From assembly GCF_001541345.2 (NCBI RefSeq), contig NZ_LMVL02000003.1, forward strand, positions 1 to 64,000: a stretch of 64,000 nt of DNA. Direction: 5' to 3'. Position numbers and translations under genes: made by a program. This stretch comes from Gillisella vitis. GTDB lineage: Bacteria; Pseudomonadota; Alphaproteobacteria; Rhizobiales; Rhizobiaceae. A model generated the notes under the pieces. The model was not told where the DNA came from. It was given only the letters and a program-made list of their open reading frames with translations, and did not search any database. Below, piece by piece: positions 24,716 to 33,975 of the stretch (its first letter is position 1; the number at the start of each line of letters is the position of its first letter).

Positions 24716-26131
24716 GTGTTTCGGGTCAAGTCTCTCACCCTTCGCGTCCTGCTCTCCGCCACTCTCTGGTATATCATCGCGCTGGTCACCATGGCCGTGG
24801 TGATTTCGGCGCTTTATCGGCAAGGGGCCGAGCGCTCCTTCAACGATCTGTTGCGCGCCCAACTCTATAATGTCGTCAATTCCGTCACGGTTGGCGATGG
24901 CGAAAGCCTGTCCGGCAGTCCGGCGCTGGGTGATCTCAGGTTTTCGCAGCCCGGAACCGGCTGGTACTGGCTGGTCGAGCCGCTCGGTTCCTTCAATGCC
25001 GCGCCGCTGGCCTCCACCTCGCTGGGGCTGACCAATCTGCCGGTGCCAAGCTTTGAGGAAAGCCCGTTCGACCAGAATTACGAGCGGTTTTACGGCATGA
25101 CCGACAGTTTCGGCAACCGGCTGCGGATCGCCGAGACCGAAGTCATCCTCGACGAATCGGGTCGGGCAGCACGGTTCCGGGTATCGGGCAATCTGAAAGT
25201 GGTGGAAGACGAAATCACCGGATTTTCCCATCGGCTTTACGCCGTTCTGGCGATGTTCGGGGTCGGTGGCCTGCTGGTCAACGCCGTTACCATTATCTTC
25301 GGCCTGAAGCCGCTGGATCGGGCGCGACGGGCTCTGGAGCGGATCAGAGGCGGCGAGGCCGAACGAATTGAGGGTGAATTCCCCCGTGAGATCGAGCCGC
25401 TGGCCAATGAAATCAACGCCCTGATCGATAGTAACCACCGCATTGTCGAGCGCGCCCGCATGCAGGTCGGCAATCTCGCCCATTCGCTGAAGACCCCGAT
25501 TGCCGTACTGCTCAACGAGGCGCGGGTGCTTGATCCGCCGCATGGCGAGGTGATCAAGGCCCAGGCATCCGCCATGCAGAGCCAGGTCGGCACCTATCTC
25601 AACCGTGCCCGCATTGCTGCCCAGCGCGAATCGGTGCTGTCGCGCGCCGAAGTTGAGCCGGTTCTGGAACGGCTGGTGCGGGTTATGCGCAAGCTTAACC
25701 CTGACAAGCAGTTCGAGGTTCAACTGGAGAGTCAAGCCTCAGGCCAAGGCCTGGTTCTGGCGATGGAAAGCCAGGATCTCGAGGAAATCCTGGGCAATCT
25801 CCTGGAAAATGCTGCTCGTCACTCAGAAACCACTGTTGCGGTGACGGCACGGATCGCGCCGACCGGCGAGGTCGGGCTGGATCCGGGGCGTAGGGCTTGG
25901 CTGGAAATCATCGTCGAGGATGACGGCCCGGGTCTTGACCCCGACCAGATCGGCGAGGCGCTGAAACGCGGTCGCCGGCTGGATGAAAGCAAGCCCGGCA
26001 CCGGGCTGGGCCTGTCGATTGTCAAGGAAATAACCTCGGAATACCAGGGCAAGCTTGGCCTGTCGCGCGGTATAAACGGGGGGCTGCTGGCCAGGCTGGT
26101 TTTACCCGCCCTGTCGCGGGACGGGGCGTGA
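24716..26131 (+). CDS. feuQ: sensor histidine kinase FeuQ (PhoQ-like)
   Basis: 471-aa membrane sensor kinase, partner of FeuP. Two membrane segments (about residues 10-32 and 168-190) enclose a periplasmic sensor domain of about 130 residues; a HAMP-like segment follows. The phosphorylated histidine is in LAHSLKTPIAVLLNEA (about 259), the N box in LGNLLENAARHS, and the ATP lid in DDGPGLDPDQ and PGTGLGLSIVKE. The GTG start directly follows the feuP stop, which implies translational coupling. Name inferred as for feuP. The start of a long minus-strand frame opposite is a shadow. Confidence 0.85.
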   Translation: MFRVKSLTLRVLLSATLWYIIALVTMAVVISALYRQGAERSFNDLLRAQLYNVVNSVTVGDGESLSGSPALGDLRFSQPGTGWYWLVEPLGSFNAAPLASTSLGLTNLPVPSFEESPFDQNYERFYGMTDSFGNRLRIAETEVILDESGRAARFRVSGNLKVVEDEITGFSHRLYAVLAMFGVGGLLVNAVTIIFGLKPLDRARRALERIRGGEAERIEGEFPREIEPLANEINALIDSNHRIVERARMQVGNLAHSLKTPIAVLLNEARVLDPPHGEVIKAQASAMQSQVGTYLNRARIAAQRESVLSRAEVEPVLERLVRVMRKLNPDKQFEVQLESQASGQGLVLAMESQDLEEILGNLLENAARHSETTVAVTARIAPTGEVGLDPGRRAWLEIIVEDDGPGLDPDQIGEALKRGRRLDESKPGTGLGLSIVKEITSEYQGKLGLSRGINGGLLARLVLPALSRDGA

Positions 26132-26361
26132 TGCGGCTTTGGCGCCAGATGATGCCTGCCAGCGGATGTCGAATTGAAAAGCCGAATTCGGATTTTTCTG
26201 ACACGCTCCAGTTTAACAAATGTCAAGTTGGCAAACTCTAAGGCACGGATCGAAATGGCGGCTTGCAAACTCGTGCGGTGTCGGGCTTATCATAAGAGAC
26301 TACAGCAACGTGTGGTTTGACCACAAAATGTCATGAAAAACAGAATTTGGAATTACAGGCT

Positions 26362-26781
26362 ATGAGGAAGATCAGCACCGGTTTTGCATTTGCCCTGCTG
26401 GGCTGCGCCCTGGCACTGACCTCCTGCAAGACGACCGGTGGCAGCACCGGCCTGCTTGCCAAATCCACCACCTCAAGCTCGCTCTATCTCAACGCGCTGC
26501 AGGGCGGCATTGTGTCGCGGACCGGTGCGGAACTGGACAACAGCCAGAAGCAGCGGGCGCTGGCGGCCGAATATCAGGCCCTGGAAGTGGCTCCCGGCGG
26601 ACAGACCGTGACCTGGCGCGATGACGATGTTTCCGGCGAAGTGGTGGCCGCAGCCCCTTATCAGGTCGGCAATCAGAACTGCCGCCAATATCGCCACAAG
26701 GTGACGGTCGATGGCAAGACGGTGGAGGCACGCGGCGTTGCCTGCCGCAATGAAGACGGGACATGGACGCCGCTGACCTGA
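26362..26781 (+). CDS. lipoprotein of the RT0821/Lpp0805 surface protein type
   Basis: 139-aa lipoprotein. The signal peptide ends in the lipobox LTSC near residue 25, followed by a Gly/Ser/Thr-rich spacer and a small beta-domain with VTWRDDDVSGEV and the paired cysteines NCRQY...ACRNEDGTW, as in RT0821/Lpp0805-type surface or outer-membrane lipoproteins (17-kDa antigen-like). The start at 26362 is chosen since it directly precedes the signal sequence; the frame is open to 26317. Function unknown, probably envelope structure. Separated from feuQ by 230 bases and from cycH by 146. Confidence 0.82.
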   Translation: MRKISTGFAFALLGCALALTSCKTTGGSTGLLAKSTTSSSLYLNALQGGIVSRTGAELDNSQKQRALAAEYQALEVAPGGQTVTWRDDDVSGEVVAAAPYQVGNQNCRQYRHKVTVDGKTVEARGVACRNEDGTWTPLT

Positions 26782-26813
26782 ATCACATCTGCGCATTTTG
26801 ATGTGTCTTGCTC

Positions 26814-26827
26814 TTGACTTAAGTCAA
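26814..26827. promoter_or_regulatory. FixK/FnrN-type palindrome upstream of the cytochrome c maturation operon
   Basis: TTGACTTAAGTCAA, the core of a 16-bp perfect palindrome (26813-26828), fits the TTGAY-N4-RTCAA consensus bound by rhizobial FnrN/FixK proteins. It lies 100 bp upstream of cycH, leaving room for a promoter with the box near -41. Oxygen-limitation control of cytochrome c maturation would make sense, since high-affinity terminal oxidases need c-type cytochromes. No transcription start is known. Confidence 0.6.
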
Positions 26828-26927
26828 GGCTGATGGAAGCTCCGCTCCTTAAGACACAATCAGCTGTGCCAAGCGGTCTGCACGGCCTTTCGCGACGTCA
26901 TAGAACCCTCCGGGTTCAGGGAGCCTT

Positions 26928-28076
26928 ATGCTGTTCTGGGTTGAAATTGCTGTTCTGACCTTTGCCGTTGCGGCAGCCTTTCTGGTGCCATTGACGCGGG
27001 CGCAGCAGCGTGGCGAGCGCGAAACCCGTGATGGTGCGATGGCCGTCTATCGCGATCAGTTGCAGGAACTCGACCGTGATCGCGCGGGCGGGCTGATTTC
27101 CTCCGAGCAGGTTGATTATGCCCGGGCCGAAATTGCCCGCCGCCTTCTGGCCGCCGATAAAGGCGATGAAACAGGTCAGGCTGTTAAACCACCTCGCAAA
27201 GCCTCCGGCAACGGTCTGGCGCAGGCCTTTGTCGTCCTGCTGGTGCCTGCGGTCGGTCTTGGGCTTTATCTTGCTCTCGGCAGTCCCGGCCTGCCATCGC
27301 AGCCCTTGCAGGCCCGGCTGGAAAATCCCGGCAATGACATGAGCCTGTTGATTGCCCAGGCTGAACGCCATCTGATGCAAAAGCCCGAAGACGGCGCGGG
27401 TTGGGATGTTCTTGCTCCCATTTATCTGCAACAAAACCGCATGGGCGAAGCGGAACTGGCCTTTCGCAACGCCATCCGGCTGAAAGGTGCCAGCCCCGAG
27501 CGGCTGAACGGGCTTGGCGAAGCGCTGATTGCTCAGAGCGACGGCGTGGTGACGGATGCTGCTCGCGATCTGTTTTCGCAATCCGTGGCGCTAAATCGCG
27601 ACAATCCGCGCGGCGCCTATTATCTGGCGCTGGCGCTGGAACAGTCCGGCAAGCGCGAGGAAGCCTTGGCGGCCTTCAAGGCGATTGCTGCCCAATCGCC
27701 GCCCAATGCACCGTGGCAGCCGCTGGTCGCTCGCCATATTACCCGCAATGATCCTCAGGCTGCTGCAACGGCGGCACCCCTTGGAAATCCTGATGCCGCC
27801 GCTGTCGCCGCAGCCCAGGGCTTGCCGGACAGCGACCGTCAGGCGATGATAAAGGGCATGGTCGAAAGCCTGGATGCCAAGCTGAAAGCCGATCCGAACA
27901 ATTTCGAAGGCTGGGTGCGGCTGATGCGCTCCTATGTAGTGTTGAAGGACAACCACCGGGCGCTCGAAGCCTTGAAAACCGGATTGAAGACCTTCCCGGC
28001 CGAGGGGGAGCAAGGCAAGCAGCTGATCGCCATGGCGCAGCAATTGGGATTGCCGGTCGAGGAGGCGCTGAAATGA
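26928..28076 (+). CDS. cycH: cytochrome c maturation protein CcmI (CycH)
   Basis: 382-aa CcmI/CycH, which holds apocytochrome c for haem ligation in the periplasm. Two membrane segments (about residues 2-22 and 94-114) are followed by TPR-type helices ([42 protein letters not shown]). GGGAG lies about 6 nt before ATG. First gene of the cycHJKL operon; its stop overlaps the next start by 4 bp. A FixK/FnrN-type box lies 100 bp upstream. Confidence 0.93.
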   Translation: MLFWVEIAVLTFAVAAAFLVPLTRAQQRGERETRDGAMAVYRDQLQELDRDRAGGLISSEQVDYARAEIARRLLAADKGDETGQAVKPPRKASGNGLAQAFVVLLVPAVGLGLYLALGSPGLPSQPLQARLENPGNDMSLLIAQAERHLMQKPEDGAGWDVLAPIYLQQNRMGEAELAFRNAIRLKGASPERLNGLGEALIAQSDGVVTDAARDLFSQSVALNRDNPRGAYYLALALEQSGKREEALAAFKAIAAQSPPNAPWQPLVARHITRNDPQAAATAAPLGNPDAAAVAAAQGLPDSDRQAMIKGMVESLDAKLKADPNNFEGWVRLMRSYVVLKDNHRALEALKTGLKTFPAEGEQGKQLIAMAQQLGLPVEEALK

Positions 28077-28522
28077 CCCGCAAACAGAAACGTCTGGCCG
28101 TCATCGCCGGGGGCGTCGGTTTCATCATGGTGGCCGTGTTGCTGGTTCTGTTCGCTTTCGGCCAGTCCATCGCCTATTTCTACATGCCCTCCGATCTCGC
28201 CAAGACGCCTGTTGGTCCTGGCACCCGCATCCGGCTAGGCGGGCTGGTGGCGGAAGGCTCGGTCAAACGCGACACCGGCTCCACCGTCAGTTTTGCCGTG
28301 ACCGATGGTACGGCCACGGTGCCGGTGACCTATACCGGCATTCTGCCGGATCTGTTTCGCGAAGGGCAGGGCGTGGTGACGGAAGGCGTGTTTGGCGCTG
28401 GCGGCACGCTGTTCGATGCCGATACGGTTCTGGCCAAGCACGACGAGAATTACATGCCGAAGGAAGTTGCCGACCGGATGAAGAAGGATGGCGTCTGGAA
28501 GGGCGAGGGAGAGGCAAAATGA
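28073..28522 (+). CDS. cycJ: haem chaperone CcmE (CycJ)
   Basis: 149-aa periplasmic haem chaperone with one N-terminal membrane anchor (about residues 9-29). The haem-binding histidine lies in [12 protein letters not shown] (HxxxY motif, His about 123). The beta-barrel core shows [11 protein letters not shown] and [13 protein letters not shown], typical of CcmE. It receives haem from CcmC and passes it to CcmF. Overlaps both neighbours by 4 bp, so tightly coupled in the operon. No ccmABC genes are in the window. Confidence 0.95.
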   Translation: MTRKQKRLAVIAGGVGFIMVAVLLVLFAFGQSIAYFYMPSDLAKTPVGPGTRIRLGGLVAEGSVKRDTGSTVSFAVTDGTATVPVTYTGILPDLFREGQGVVTEGVFGAGGTLFDADTVLAKHDENYMPKEVADRMKKDGVWKGEGEAK

Positions 28523-30522
28523 TCATCGAGATCGGCCATTACGCGCTGGTGCTGGCGCTGGCCGCTGCACTCCTGCTTTCGGTCCTGCCGATGCTGGGCG
28601 CCCGCAGGGGCGATACCGCCATGATGCAGACCGCAGTCACCGGCACCTATGCGCTGTTTGCGCTGGTGCTGTTTGCGTTCGGGGTGTTGGCTTATGCCTA
28701 TCTGGTCTCGGATTTCTCGCTGCTGAATGCCTATCAGAATTCCCATTCGCTGATGCCCGCCATCTATCGTTTCTCGGCGGTCTGGGGCAATCACGAGGGA
28801 TCGATGATGCTGTGGCTGTTGATCCTGACGCTGTTTTCGGCGCTGGTGGCGCTGTTCGGCAGCAATCTGCCCGACCGGTTGAAAGCCAATGTGCTCGGCG
28901 TTCAGGCCTGGATTTCCACGGCCTTCATTCTGTTCATCCTGATCACCTCCAATCCCTTCATTCGCCTCAATCCGGCCCCTGCCGAGGGGCAGGACCTCAA
29001 TCCGGTCTTGCAGGACCCTGGCCTCGCCATCCATCCGCCGCTGCTGTATCTCGGCTATGTCGGCTTTTCCGTCTGTTTTTCTTTTGCCATCGCCGCCCTG
29101 ATCGACGGGCGGATCGATGCCGCCTGGGCGCGCTGGGTCAGGCCCTGGACGCTGGCGGCCTGGACCTTCCTGACGGCGGGCATCGCCATGGGCTCCTACT
29201 GGGCCTATTACGAGCTGGGTTGGGGCGGCTGGTGGTTCTGGGACCCGGTCGAAAACGCTTCCTTCGTGCCTTGGCTGGCGGGTACTGCGCTGTTGCATTC
29301 GGCGCTGGTGATGGAAAAGCGCGATGCGCTGAAGATCTGGACGGTGCTGCTCGCCATCCTTACCTTCTCGCTGTCGCTGCTTGGCACATTCCTGGTGCGC
29401 TCCGGCGTGTTGACCTCGGTGCATGCCTTTGCCACCGATCCCAGCCGGGGGATTTTCATTCTCGCCATCCTCATCCTGTTCATCGGCGGTGCGTTGTTCC
29501 TGTTCATGCTGCGGGCTCCGCATTTGAAGGCGGGCGGGCTATTCCAGCCGATCTCACGCGAAGGCGCGCTGGTGCTGAACAATCTGATCCTGACGGTATC
29601 GACCGCGACGGTGCTGATCGGCACGCTCTACCCGCTGCTGCTGGAAACCTTGACCGGTGAAAAGATCTCGGTTGGCGCACCTTTCTTTAACCTAACCTTC
29701 GGCCTGTTGATGATCCCGCTCCTCGTCGCCGTTCCGTTCGGGCCGATGCTGGCCTGGAAGCGCGGCGATCTGCTGGGCGCGCTGCAACGGCTCTATCTGG
29801 CAGCAGCGCTGGCTTTTCTGGTTGGGCTTGTGTTCTATTATCTCCAGAATGGTGGCCCGGTTCTGTCCGTGCTGGGGCTTGCCGCAGGCTTTTTCCTGAT
29901 GTTCGGGGCGCTGGCCGATCTTGCTTATCGCTCGGCTTTCGGCAAGCAGAAGGCAAGCGTCGCCTTTCGCCGGTTGATCGGCCTGCCGCGCTCGGCCTTC
30001 GGCACGGCGTTTGCGCATTTTGGCCTCGGCGTCACCGTGCTGGGCATTGTCGCGGTCACCACGTTTCAGAGCGAAATGGTGGTGGAAATGAAGCCCGGCC
30101 AGACCGTGGAAGCCGGGGGCTTTTCCCTGACCTATGACGGGCTGCGTTCTGCCAAGGGACCGAATTATACCGAGGATCGTGGCCATTTCACCATCCGGCG
30201 CGGTGGGGTCTCCGAGGGCGATGTCTGGTCGTCGAAACGGCTTTATACGGCAAGACGCATGCCGACCACCGAGGCGGGTATCCGCAGCTTTGGCTTCAGC
30301 CAGCTTTACGTCTCGCTTGGCGACGCCATGGCCGACGGCGGCATGGTGGTGCGGATCTGGTGGAAGCCGTGGATTCTCTGCATCTGGGGCGGGGCGTTGG
30401 TGATGATGATCGGCGGCTTCGTTTCGCTTTCCGACCGGCGTTTGCGTGTTGGTGCTCCAAACCGCAAGGCAAAGGCCGCGGCGGCCAAGGGGGCCATCAA
30501 GGGGCTGGAGGCGGCGGAATGA
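28519..30522 (+). CDS. cycK: cytochrome c haem lyase subunit CcmF (CycK)
   Basis: 667-aa polytopic membrane protein, the core of the system I haem lyase. The tryptophan-rich WWD signature [16 protein letters not shown] is at about residues 234-249, with [11 protein letters not shown] earlier and LHPPL-like [13 protein letters not shown] between, which carry haem-ligand histidines. About 13-15 hydrophobic segments can be counted. It overlaps CycJ and CycL by 4 bp each. Length is normal. Confidence 0.95.
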   Translation: MIIEIGHYALVLALAAALLLSVLPMLGARRGDTAMMQTAVTGTYALFALVLFAFGVLAYAYLVSDFSLLNAYQNSHSLMPAIYRFSAVWGNHEGSMMLWLLILTLFSALVALFGSNLPDRLKANVLGVQAWISTAFILFILITSNPFIRLNPAPAEGQDLNPVLQDPGLAIHPPLLYLGYVGFSVCFSFAIAALIDGRIDAAWARWVRPWTLAAWTFLTAGIAMGSYWAYYELGWGGWWFWDPVENASFVPWLAGTALLHSALVMEKRDALKIWTVLLAILTFSLSLLGTFLVRSGVLTSVHAFATDPSRGIFILAILILFIGGALFLFMLRAPHLKAGGLFQPISREGALVLNNLILTVSTATVLIGTLYPLLLETLTGEKISVGAPFFNLTFGLLMIPLLVAVPFGPMLAWKRGDLLGALQRLYLAAALAFLVGLVFYYLQNGGPVLSVLGLAAGFFLMFGALADLAYRSAFGKQKASVAFRRLIGLPRSAFGTAFAHFGLGVTVLGIVAVTTFQSEMVVEMKPGQTVEAGGFSLTYDGLRSAKGPNYTEDRGHFTIRRGGVSEGDVWSSKRLYTARRMPTTEAGIRSFGFSQLYVSLGDAMADGGMVVRIWWKPWILCIWGGALVMMIGGFVSLSDRRLRVGAPNRKAKAAAAKGAIKGLEAAE

Positions 30523-30977
30523 GGACGCTTTTTGCCGTCTTCCTCGGCTTCTGGCTGTTGCTGGTTCAATCCGCCTTTGCCGTCAATCCCGATGAAATGT
30601 TGAAAGACCCGGCGTTGGAGGCCCGCGCCCGTCACCTGTCGGCGCAATTGCGCTGCATGGTCTGCCAGAACCAATCCATCGATGACAGCAATGCCGAACT
30701 GGCCCGCGATCTGCGGCTTCTGGTACGCGAACGGATCGTCAAGGGCGATAGCGATGACGATGTCATCCGCTATCTGGTGTCGCGCTACGGTGAATTCGTG
30801 CTGCTGAAGCCGCGATTGACCTCGGAGACCTTGCTTCTGTGGGGCGCCCCCGGCCTGTTGCTGGTGATTGGCGTAGGAGCCGCCTTTGCCTACAGCCGCC
30901 GACGTAGGAGCGTGGCTGCGGCGCAGCCGTTGAGTGCAGATGAAGAGGCGCGGTTGAAGCGGCTCCTGGAAGAGTAG
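30519..30977 (+). CDS. cycL: cytochrome c maturation thiol-oxidoreductase CcmH (CycL)
   Basis: 152-aa periplasmic protein that keeps the apocytochrome CXXCH cysteines reduced. Signal peptide (about residues 1-20), then the active site [15 protein letters not shown] (about 43-57), the typical [10 protein letters not shown] and YGEFVLLKP, and a C-terminal membrane anchor (about 103-122) with a basic tail. Short CcmH form; the TPR part is in CycH. Start overlaps the cycK stop as ATGA. Last gene of the operon. Confidence 0.94.
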   Translation: MRTLFAVFLGFWLLLVQSAFAVNPDEMLKDPALEARARHLSAQLRCMVCQNQSIDDSNAELARDLRLLVRERIVKGDSDDDVIRYLVSRYGEFVLLKPRLTSETLLLWGAPGLLLVIGVGAAFAYSRRRRSVAAAQPLSADEEARLKRLLEE

Positions 30978-31035
30978 GGGCGGCCCCCACGAAAACCGGC
31001 AGGGTTTAGCCGCAGAACGCAAGGATATGTCCCTG

Positions 31036-31326
31036 TCAGAAAAGCGGGATCTCGATCGTTGTGGGGTGATCGCTCGCCACGCCACTCACGCCTTGACGAT
31101 AGACACGGTTGGGAAGCGGGTGGGGCACGCGCTTGGCGAAAGTTGTGCGCATGAAAAGCATGACACGACGATCTGTTATCGCGTTACCGGTTGATTTTTC
31201 CATATAGATCTTTGCGGGGCGTCCTTTGGCGTCGGTTATCAAACGAATGGCGCCGATCTCCTTGTGCGGGGCGGCTGCGCAGCCGGTCAGTATCGCCGCG
31301 AATAAACAGAGTGGAATACGATGCAT
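31036..31326 (-). CDS. small lipoprotein with TonB C-terminal-like domain, unknown function
   Basis: 96-aa exported lipoprotein: MHRIPLCLFAAILTGCAAA gives a lipobox with Cys16. The mature part (RLITDAKGRPAKIYMEKSTGNAITDRRV) resembles a short TonB C-terminal-like fold (Gly-Arg-Pro then a strand, common in energy transducer-like orphans). It is transcribed convergently to cycL and divergently from degP. No partner genes are seen; the assignment of the fold is weak. Confidence 0.65.
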   Translation of the reverse strand: MHRIPLCLFAAILTGCAAAPHKEIGAIRLITDAKGRPAKIYMEKSTGNAITDRRVMLFMRTTFAKRVPHPLPNRVYRQGVSGVASDHPTTIEIPLF

Positions 31327-31566
31327 AGAAATCCCCGGATCGGCTCAGGATGTGTAAAGGCCGTCCAAACTTTATCAAACGACCGGCGTCGAACCTATTG
31401 AAAAACCTTTCCGGCGCGTAAATTTCCGCATTACCAACTTTTCATGTTCTGGACAGTTCGTTGTAACGTGATCCATCCTATATCTTTGTCATCCACCGCC
31501 TGAAGCCGGGTCGCTCCGGTCTTCGCACGATACGATGCCAACCAGAACAAGATAAGGTAGAGATCC

Positions 31567-33117
31567 ATGTCGAAATCCTTCCATAATCGCTCCGTTACTT
31601 CCAGGCTGCGGGCAGGCACCGCGGCAGGGCTGGCGGCCCTGATGCTGGCGGGTGCTGTGACGGTAACGCCTGCGCTGGCCGCGCCCGTCGAGGTTCAGGC
31701 GCCGCAGGTGCCAAGCTTTGCCGATCTGGTCAGTGCCGTTTCTCCCGCCGTCGTCTCCATCCGCGTCAAATCGGATGTGCAGCAGGCCTCCGAGGACGGC
31801 AGCAATTTCTCCTTCAATGGCCGTGACTTTGACCAGCTTCCCGATCCGCTGAAGCGCTTCTTCAAGGAATGGGGCATGCCAGGCCCCGGCGGTCCGGGTG
31901 GTCCAGGAGGCCCCAAGGGCGGACCGCATGCCGAGCGTCACGGCAAGCTGCGTCCGATTGCCCAAGGCTCGGGCTTCTTCATTTCCGAGGACGGCTATGT
32001 CGTGACCAACAATCACGTGGTCTCCGATGGTCAGGCCTATACGGTGGTGATGAACGACGGCACCGAATATGATGCCAAGCTGGTCGGTAAGGACCCGCGC
32101 ACCGATCTCGCCGTTTTGAAGGTCGATCAGCCGACCAAGAAATTCACCTATGTCGAATGGGCGCAGGACGAGAAGATCCGCGTTGGTGACTGGGTCGTTG
32201 CCGTCGGCAATCCTTTCGGTCTCGGCGGAACCGTCACTTCGGGTATCGTCTCGGCTTTTGGCCGCGATATCGGCTCCGGTCCTTATGACGATTACATCCA
32301 GATCGACGCGCCGGTAAACCGGGGCAATTCGGGTGGGCCGGACTTCAACCTTAGCGGCAAGGTGGTCGGGATCAACACGGCGATCTTCTCGCCATCGGGC
32401 GGCAGCGTCGGCATCGCCTTCGCTATTCCGGCGGCGACTGCCAAGGATGTCGTTGCTGAATTGATCAAGCATGGCTCGGTGCAGCGCGGCTGGCTTGGCG
32501 TGCAGATCCAGCCCGTCACCAAGGATATTGCCGAATCGCTCGGTCTGGCCGATGCCAAGGGTGCGCTGGTGGCTGAGCCGCAAACCGGCTCTCCCGGTGA
32601 AAAGGCCGGTATCAAGCAGGGCGACGTGATTACCGCGGTCAACGGCGATCCGGTTAAGGATCCACGTGATCTCGCCAAGCGCATTGCATCTTTCCCGCCG
32701 AACACCAAGGTCGATATTTCGATCTGGCGCAATGGCAAGCCGACTGCCGTCAAGGTCGATCTCGGCACCCTGCCTGCTGAAAAGGATGCGGCCAGCGGTG
32801 ATGAGGACCAGGGCGCGCCCGAGCAGAACGCACCGGCCACCGAGCAGGCGCTTGCCAATCTTGGGGTCACTGTCCAGCGTGCCGATGACGGCAAAGGCCT
32901 CACGATCACCAATGTCGATCCGGATTCCGATGCTGCCGACAAGGGGCTGAAGACCGGCCAGAAGATCACCTCGGTCAATAACCAGCAGGTCTCCAGCGCC
33001 GCCGATGTCAAGAAGATCCTTGAACAGGCTAAGAAGGATGGCCGCACCAAGGCGCTCTTCCAGGTGGAAACCGACAATGGCAGCCGTTTCATCGCCCTGC
33101 CGATCAACCAGGGCTGA
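31567..33117 (+). CDS. degP: periplasmic serine protease/chaperone DegP (Do family)
   Basis: 516-aa HtrA/DegP protease for periplasmic protein quality control. Signal peptide ends near ALAAPVEVQ (about residue 40). The catalytic triad is His in TNNHVV (about 156), Asp in RTDLAVLKV (about 186), Ser in GNSGGPDFNL (about 260). Two PDZ domains follow (GWLGVQIQPV and LANLGVTVQRADDGKG). A Gly/Pro-rich insert (MPGPGGPGGPGGPKGG) precedes the protease domain in the LA loop. AAGGTAGAG precedes the ATG. The order cycHJKL-degP is typical of rhizobia. Confidence 0.94.
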   Translation: MSKSFHNRSVTSRLRAGTAAGLAALMLAGAVTVTPALAAPVEVQAPQVPSFADLVSAVSPAVVSIRVKSDVQQASEDGSNFSFNGRDFDQLPDPLKRFFKEWGMPGPGGPGGPGGPKGGPHAERHGKLRPIAQGSGFFISEDGYVVTNNHVVSDGQAYTVVMNDGTEYDAKLVGKDPRTDLAVLKVDQPTKKFTYVEWAQDEKIRVGDWVVAVGNPFGLGGTVTSGIVSAFGRDIGSGPYDDYIQIDAPVNRGNSGGPDFNLSGKVVGINTAIFSPSGGSVGIAFAIPAATAKDVVAELIKHGSVQRGWLGVQIQPVTKDIAESLGLADAKGALVAEPQTGSPGEKAGIKQGDVITAVNGDPVKDPRDLAKRIASFPPNTKVDISIWRNGKPTAVKVDLGTLPAEKDAASGDEDQGAPEQNAPATEQALANLGVTVQRADDGKGLTITNVDPDSDAADKGLKTGQKITSVNNQQVSSAADVKKILEQAKKDGRTKALFQVETDNGSRFIALPINQG

Positions 33118-33128
33118 TGATCAGGCCT

Positions 33129-33162
33129 TTGACGGCGGCTGGAATTTTCCAGTCGCCGTCAA
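33129..33162. terminator. strong hairpin after degP, without a clear U tract
   Basis: TTGACGGCG and CTGGAA (33129-33144) pair with TTCCAG and CGCCGTCAA (33147-33162) with one T bulge opposite G and a 2-nt loop. It lies 12 bp after the degP stop. The bases that follow are TCTTCCGG, so it is a weak intrinsic terminator at best; an mRNA 3'-end stabiliser or a processing site is equally possible. Confidence 0.55.
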
Positions 33163-33288
33163 TCTTCCGGCAGAAGATGTGTTTTCGTGAACGAAGAGGC
33201 ACAGATCATGGCATTCGGGACGGGACAAAGCATGGAAACCGGTAAAACAGGCTGTGCATCGGGCAATGCGGGCATTAATGTCACCCGC

Positions 33289-33966
33289 ATGAAAATACTT
33301 GTGATCGAAGACGATCTTGAAGCCGCCGCCTATATGACCAAGGCCTTCCGCGAGGCAGGCATCATGGCTGACCACGCCAGTGATGGCGAGGCGGGTCTAT
33401 TCATGGGCTGCGAAAATACCTACGATGTGATGATTATCGACCGGATGCTGCCGCGCCGCGATGGCTTGTCGGTGATTTCTGAATTGCGCAAGCGCAGCAT
33501 CAACACGCCGGTGCTGATCCTGTCGGCGCTTGGCCAGGTGGATGACCGGGTGACCGGCCTTCGCGCCGGTGGCGACGATTATCTGCCCAAGCCCTATGCT
33601 TTTTCCGAGCTTCTGGCCCGGGTCGAAGTGCTGGGGCGACGCAAGGGTACGCCGGAACAGGACATGATTTACCGGGTCGGCGATCTAGAGCTTGACCGGC
33701 TTTCCCACGAAGTGCGCCGGGCGGGCAAGGAAATCCTGCTCCAGCCGCGCGAATTCCGCCTGCTGGAATATCTGATGAAGAATGCCGGGCAGGTGGTGAC
33801 CCGCACCATGCTGCTGGAACATGTCTGGGACTATCATTTCGATCCGCAGACCAATGTCATCGACGTGCACGTGTCGCGGCTGCGCTCCAAGATCGAAAAG
33901 GATTTCGACCGGCCGCTGCTGAAGACGGTGCGCGGTGCGGGCTATATGATCAAAGACGAAAGCTGA
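33289..33966 (+). CDS. OmpR-family response regulator
   Basis: 225-aa response regulator. Receiver domain MKILVIEDDLEAAAYM with Asp in MIIDRMLPRRDG (about 51) and Lys in YLPKPYAF (about 101); winged-helix output domain with LQPREFRLLEYLMKNAG and VRGAGYMIKDES. The homology begins at 33289, but the frame is open to GTG 33187, and the ribosome binding site before 33289 is poor, so a longer N-terminus of up to 34 residues is possible. Paired with the kinase gene 9 bp downstream. In rhizobia this pair sits between degP and glnE; its signal and targets are not known to me. Confidence 0.87.
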   Translation: MKILVIEDDLEAAAYMTKAFREAGIMADHASDGEAGLFMGCENTYDVMIIDRMLPRRDGLSVISELRKRSINTPVLILSALGQVDDRVTGLRAGGDDYLPKPYAFSELLARVEVLGRRKGTPEQDMIYRVGDLELDRLSHEVRRAGKEILLQPREFRLLEYLMKNAGQVVTRTMLLEHVWDYHFDPQTNVIDVHVSRLRSKIEKDFDRPLLKTVRGAGYMIKDES

Positions 33967-33975
33967 CGAGCCCCG

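Noticed and set aside
23978..25735. 585-codon minus-strand frame
   Set aside because: It is opposite feuP and feuQ, whose motifs are complete; high-GC third positions create such mirror frames.
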